A stretch of 64,000 bases of DNA from Zhengella sp020637775 (GTDB lineage: Bacteria; Pseudomonadota; Alphaproteobacteria; Rhizobiales; Rhizobiaceae). The stretch covers positions 310,001 to 374,000 of the forward strand of contig NZ_JAWKWO010000003.1 in the NCBI RefSeq assembly GCF_041397485.1, given 5' to 3'. Positions 62,391 to 64,000 of this stretch are shown piece by piece. Made by a program: the position numbers and the translations under genes. The notes under the pieces are model-generated. The model was not told the origin of the DNA, did not search any database, and was given only the letters and a program-made list of their open reading frames with translations. Numbering within the stretch: the first letter of the stretch is position 1; each line of letters begins with the position of its first letter.

Positions 62391-64000
62391 ATGACCGGTG
62401 ACGAAACGTTGAAACAATTGGCAGCGCGTGGCCATGCGGCACCGCGCCCGGAGGCGCGCGAGCGTGCCGTGATGGCGGCCATGGAGGCCTATGACGCCGC
62501 CGCCACCGATGCAGATAAAAAAACTTCGGCCGCCCCCCAAGGATCGGTGGGACAGGGGCGTCTCATCTCCATCGCAAGCAGAGCATGGAGAAACGTCATG
62601 AACCCGAAATCCCTTGCCGGGCCGGTCGCCGCCGCCATTCTTGTCCTCCCCCTTGGCGGCTATCTCGGCTGGCAGATGATGGAGACATCCCCGCTGGTCC
62701 GCAGTCAGCAACCTGCGGGCATGGGCGACATGGCAAGCAGCAAGTCAGACGCGCCGAAGGGCGAGCCGGAGGTGGCAGCAAGCACGAAGGACGATGACGC
62801 CAATGCACCATCGCTGCCTGAGAGCGGGCTGGCGGCCGGACAGCAGGTTCCGGCTGCGCCGCGCGAGGAAGCCCTGATGCGGCCGATCCCGGCCTTGCAG
62901 GATGCCGTCAACGGGTCGAGCGCCCCGGGAAACCCCGGTCCCTCAGCAGCCAAGCAGATGATGCGCAGCATGCCGCTGCGTCCCGATATCGCGCCCGTTC
63001 CACGGTCGGAAAACCGCGACCGGGTGGAGGCGTTCGACGGCAATCCGGTGCGCGCGGCGCAGGAACATCCGGTCTCGACCTTCTCGATCGATGTCGATAC
63101 CTCGTCCTATGCCTTCATCCGTTCACAGCTCAATGCGGGGCGTCTGCCAGCGCCTGACACGGTGCGGGTAGAGGAGCTTATCAATTATTTCCCCTACGAC
63201 TGGCCGGTTGCCGACAATGCCGGTCAGCCCTTCAAGCCGACGGTCACAATCGCGCCGTCGCCCTGGAATGCCCATCGAAAGCTGATGCATATCGCGATCA
63301 AGGGCTATGAGGTGCAGGCGGAGACGCGTCCGCGCGCCAATCTGGTTTTCCTGGTCGATACGTCCGGTTCCATGAATGCGCCGGACAAGCTGCCGCTGCT
63401 GAAGACCTCGTTCCGATTGCTGCTGGGCAAGCTCGATGCCCGGGACACGGTTTCCATCGTGACCTATGCGGGCTCGGCCGGCGTGGCGCTGGAGCCGACT
63501 GCGGCCTCTGACAAGGCGGCAATCCTGGCGGCCATCGATGCGCTCGGCGCGGGCGGGGCCACGGCGGGAGCCGCGGGAATCGAGACCGCTTACCGGCTTG
63601 CCGAGCAGAACTTCCTGGAGGATGGCGTCAACCGGGTGATGCTGGCGACAGACGGAGATTTCAATGTCGGGCCTGCGTCGGACGAGGAATTGAAGCGCAT
63701 GATCGAGGACAAGCGCAAGAAGGGTGTCTTCCTCTCGGTTTTCGGGTTCGGGCGCGGCAACTACAATGACCAGCTCATGCAGGTGCTGGCGCAGAACGGA
63801 AACGGTTCCGCTGCCTATATCGATACGCTCGGCGAGGCGCAGAAGACGCTCGTCGAGGAGGCGACGTCCACGCTGTTTCCGATTGCAAAGGACGTGAAGA
63901 TCCAGGTGGAGTTCAATCCGGCCATGGTCGCGGAATACCGGCTCGTCGGCTACGAGACGCGGGCGCTGAACCGCGAGGACTTCAACGACGACCGCAAGGA
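62391..64000 (+). CDS. YfbK-type von Willebrand factor A protein (3' end outside window)
   Basis: The first 536 residues are visible. A cytoplasmic N-terminal helix region (1-75, RPEARERAVMAAMEAYD) is followed by one transmembrane helix (about 76-97), a disordered linker (100-220), the YfbK signature VSTFSIDVDTSSYAF and LINYFPYDWP, and the vWA domain whose metal site DTSGSM starts at Asp323. The C-terminal DUF3520 part is expected beyond the window. GGGGAG lies in the sigma factor gene just upstream. The role is unknown; the N-terminal part may act as an anti-sigma factor. Confidence 0.92.
   Translation, partial: MTGDETLKQLAARGHAAPRPEARERAVMAAMEAYDAAATDADKKTSAAPQGSVGQGRLISIASRAWRNVMNPKSLAGPVAAAILVLPLGGYLGWQMMETSPLVRSQQPAGMGDMASSKSDAPKGEPEVAASTKDDDANAPSLPESGLAAGQQVPAAPREEALMRPIPALQDAVNGSSAPGNPGPSAAKQMMRSMPLRPDIAPVPRSENRDRVEAFDGNPVRAAQEHPVSTFSIDVDTSSYAFIRSQLNAGRLPAPDTVRVEELINYFPYDWPVADNAGQPFKPTVTIAPSPWNAHRKLMHIAIKGYEVQAETRPRANLVFLVDTSGSMNAPDKLPLLKTSFRLLLGKLDARDTVSIVTYAGSAGVALEPTAASDKAAILAAIDALGAGGATAGAAGIETAYRLAEQNFLEDGVNRVMLATDGDFNVGPASDEELKRMIEDKRKKGVFLSVFGFGRGNYNDQLMQVLAQNGNGSAAYIDTLGEAQKTLVEEATSTLFPIAKDVKIQVEFNPAMVAEYRLVGYETRALNREDFNDDRK

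Overview
The window reads as chromosomal DNA of an alphaproteobacterium, most likely of the Hyphomicrobiales (Rhizobiales). The reasons are a GC-rich, densely packed genome, the order hflK-hflC-DUF2065-degP-serB/miaA, an ilv attenuator with a leader peptide that appears to lack a ribosome binding site, PdxJ and KARI sequences of the rhizobial type, two DUF1127 proteins, and many genes joined by 4-base ATGA overlaps. No phage, insertion sequence, CRISPR array or rRNA was seen. There is one tRNA, tRNA-Lys(CTT).

Bases 1-8300 hold the HflKC/DegP envelope quality-control genes, serB and miaA with overlapping divergent starts, a diguanylate cyclase and a HerA-type ATPase. Bases 8300-20200 hold branched-chain amino acid synthesis (attenuator, ilvI, ilvH, ilvC). 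Mixed in are a lipoprotein, an EamA transporter, a RecD-like helicase, a truncated haemoglobin, a DMP19-domain protein, a small oxidase-like membrane protein, pdxJ, an orphan Flp pilin and an aminotransferase. Bases 20300-29100 are a housekeeping and accessory mix: PilZ, an EEP nuclease-fold protein, Nudix, PhzF, tRNA-Lys, topoisomerase IB, a nitroreductase, a large MscS channel and a small secreted protein.

Bases 29267-38384 form a lipid-linked sugar cluster. It holds a HAD-UbiA fusion, a DprE1-like FAD oxidase, a small four-helix EamA/Arn-type membrane protein, an extended SDR, a class III aminotransferase and a polytopic GT-C-like protein. A PIG-L deacetylase and a CelD/BcsL-type acyltransferase face them. 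The first two steps match the polyprenyl-phospho-ribose to arabinose route of mycobacteria. The aminotransferase, deacetylase and acyltransferase suggest a modified, perhaps amino- and acyl-substituted, product. This is the best candidate here for an undescribed system.

Bases 38584-60115 contain methylated-amine and one-carbon genes: a dimethylglycine/sarcosine dehydrogenase-like FAD-GcvT protein, a GbdR-like AraC regulator, and a nearly complete corrinoid methyl-transfer set. That set is MttB, a B12-binding corrinoid protein, a methyl-THF:corrinoid methyltransferase, MetF, MetV and a RamA-like reactivator, with DUF1638, DUF4893, a 'virulence factor' domain protein and ExoD between them. Together they could demethylate a quaternary amine such as glycine betaine and feed the methyl group into tetrahydrofolate, with dimethylglycine passing to the dehydrogenase. 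Also here are a cyclopropane fatty acid synthase, a DUF1194 protein, a GGDEF-EAL protein, a YbdK-type ligase and a LysR/DUF1127 locus. The right end (60322-64000) has a dienelactone hydrolase, a ferredoxin-like protein, an ECF sigma factor and the start of a YfbK-type von Willebrand protein that runs off the window.
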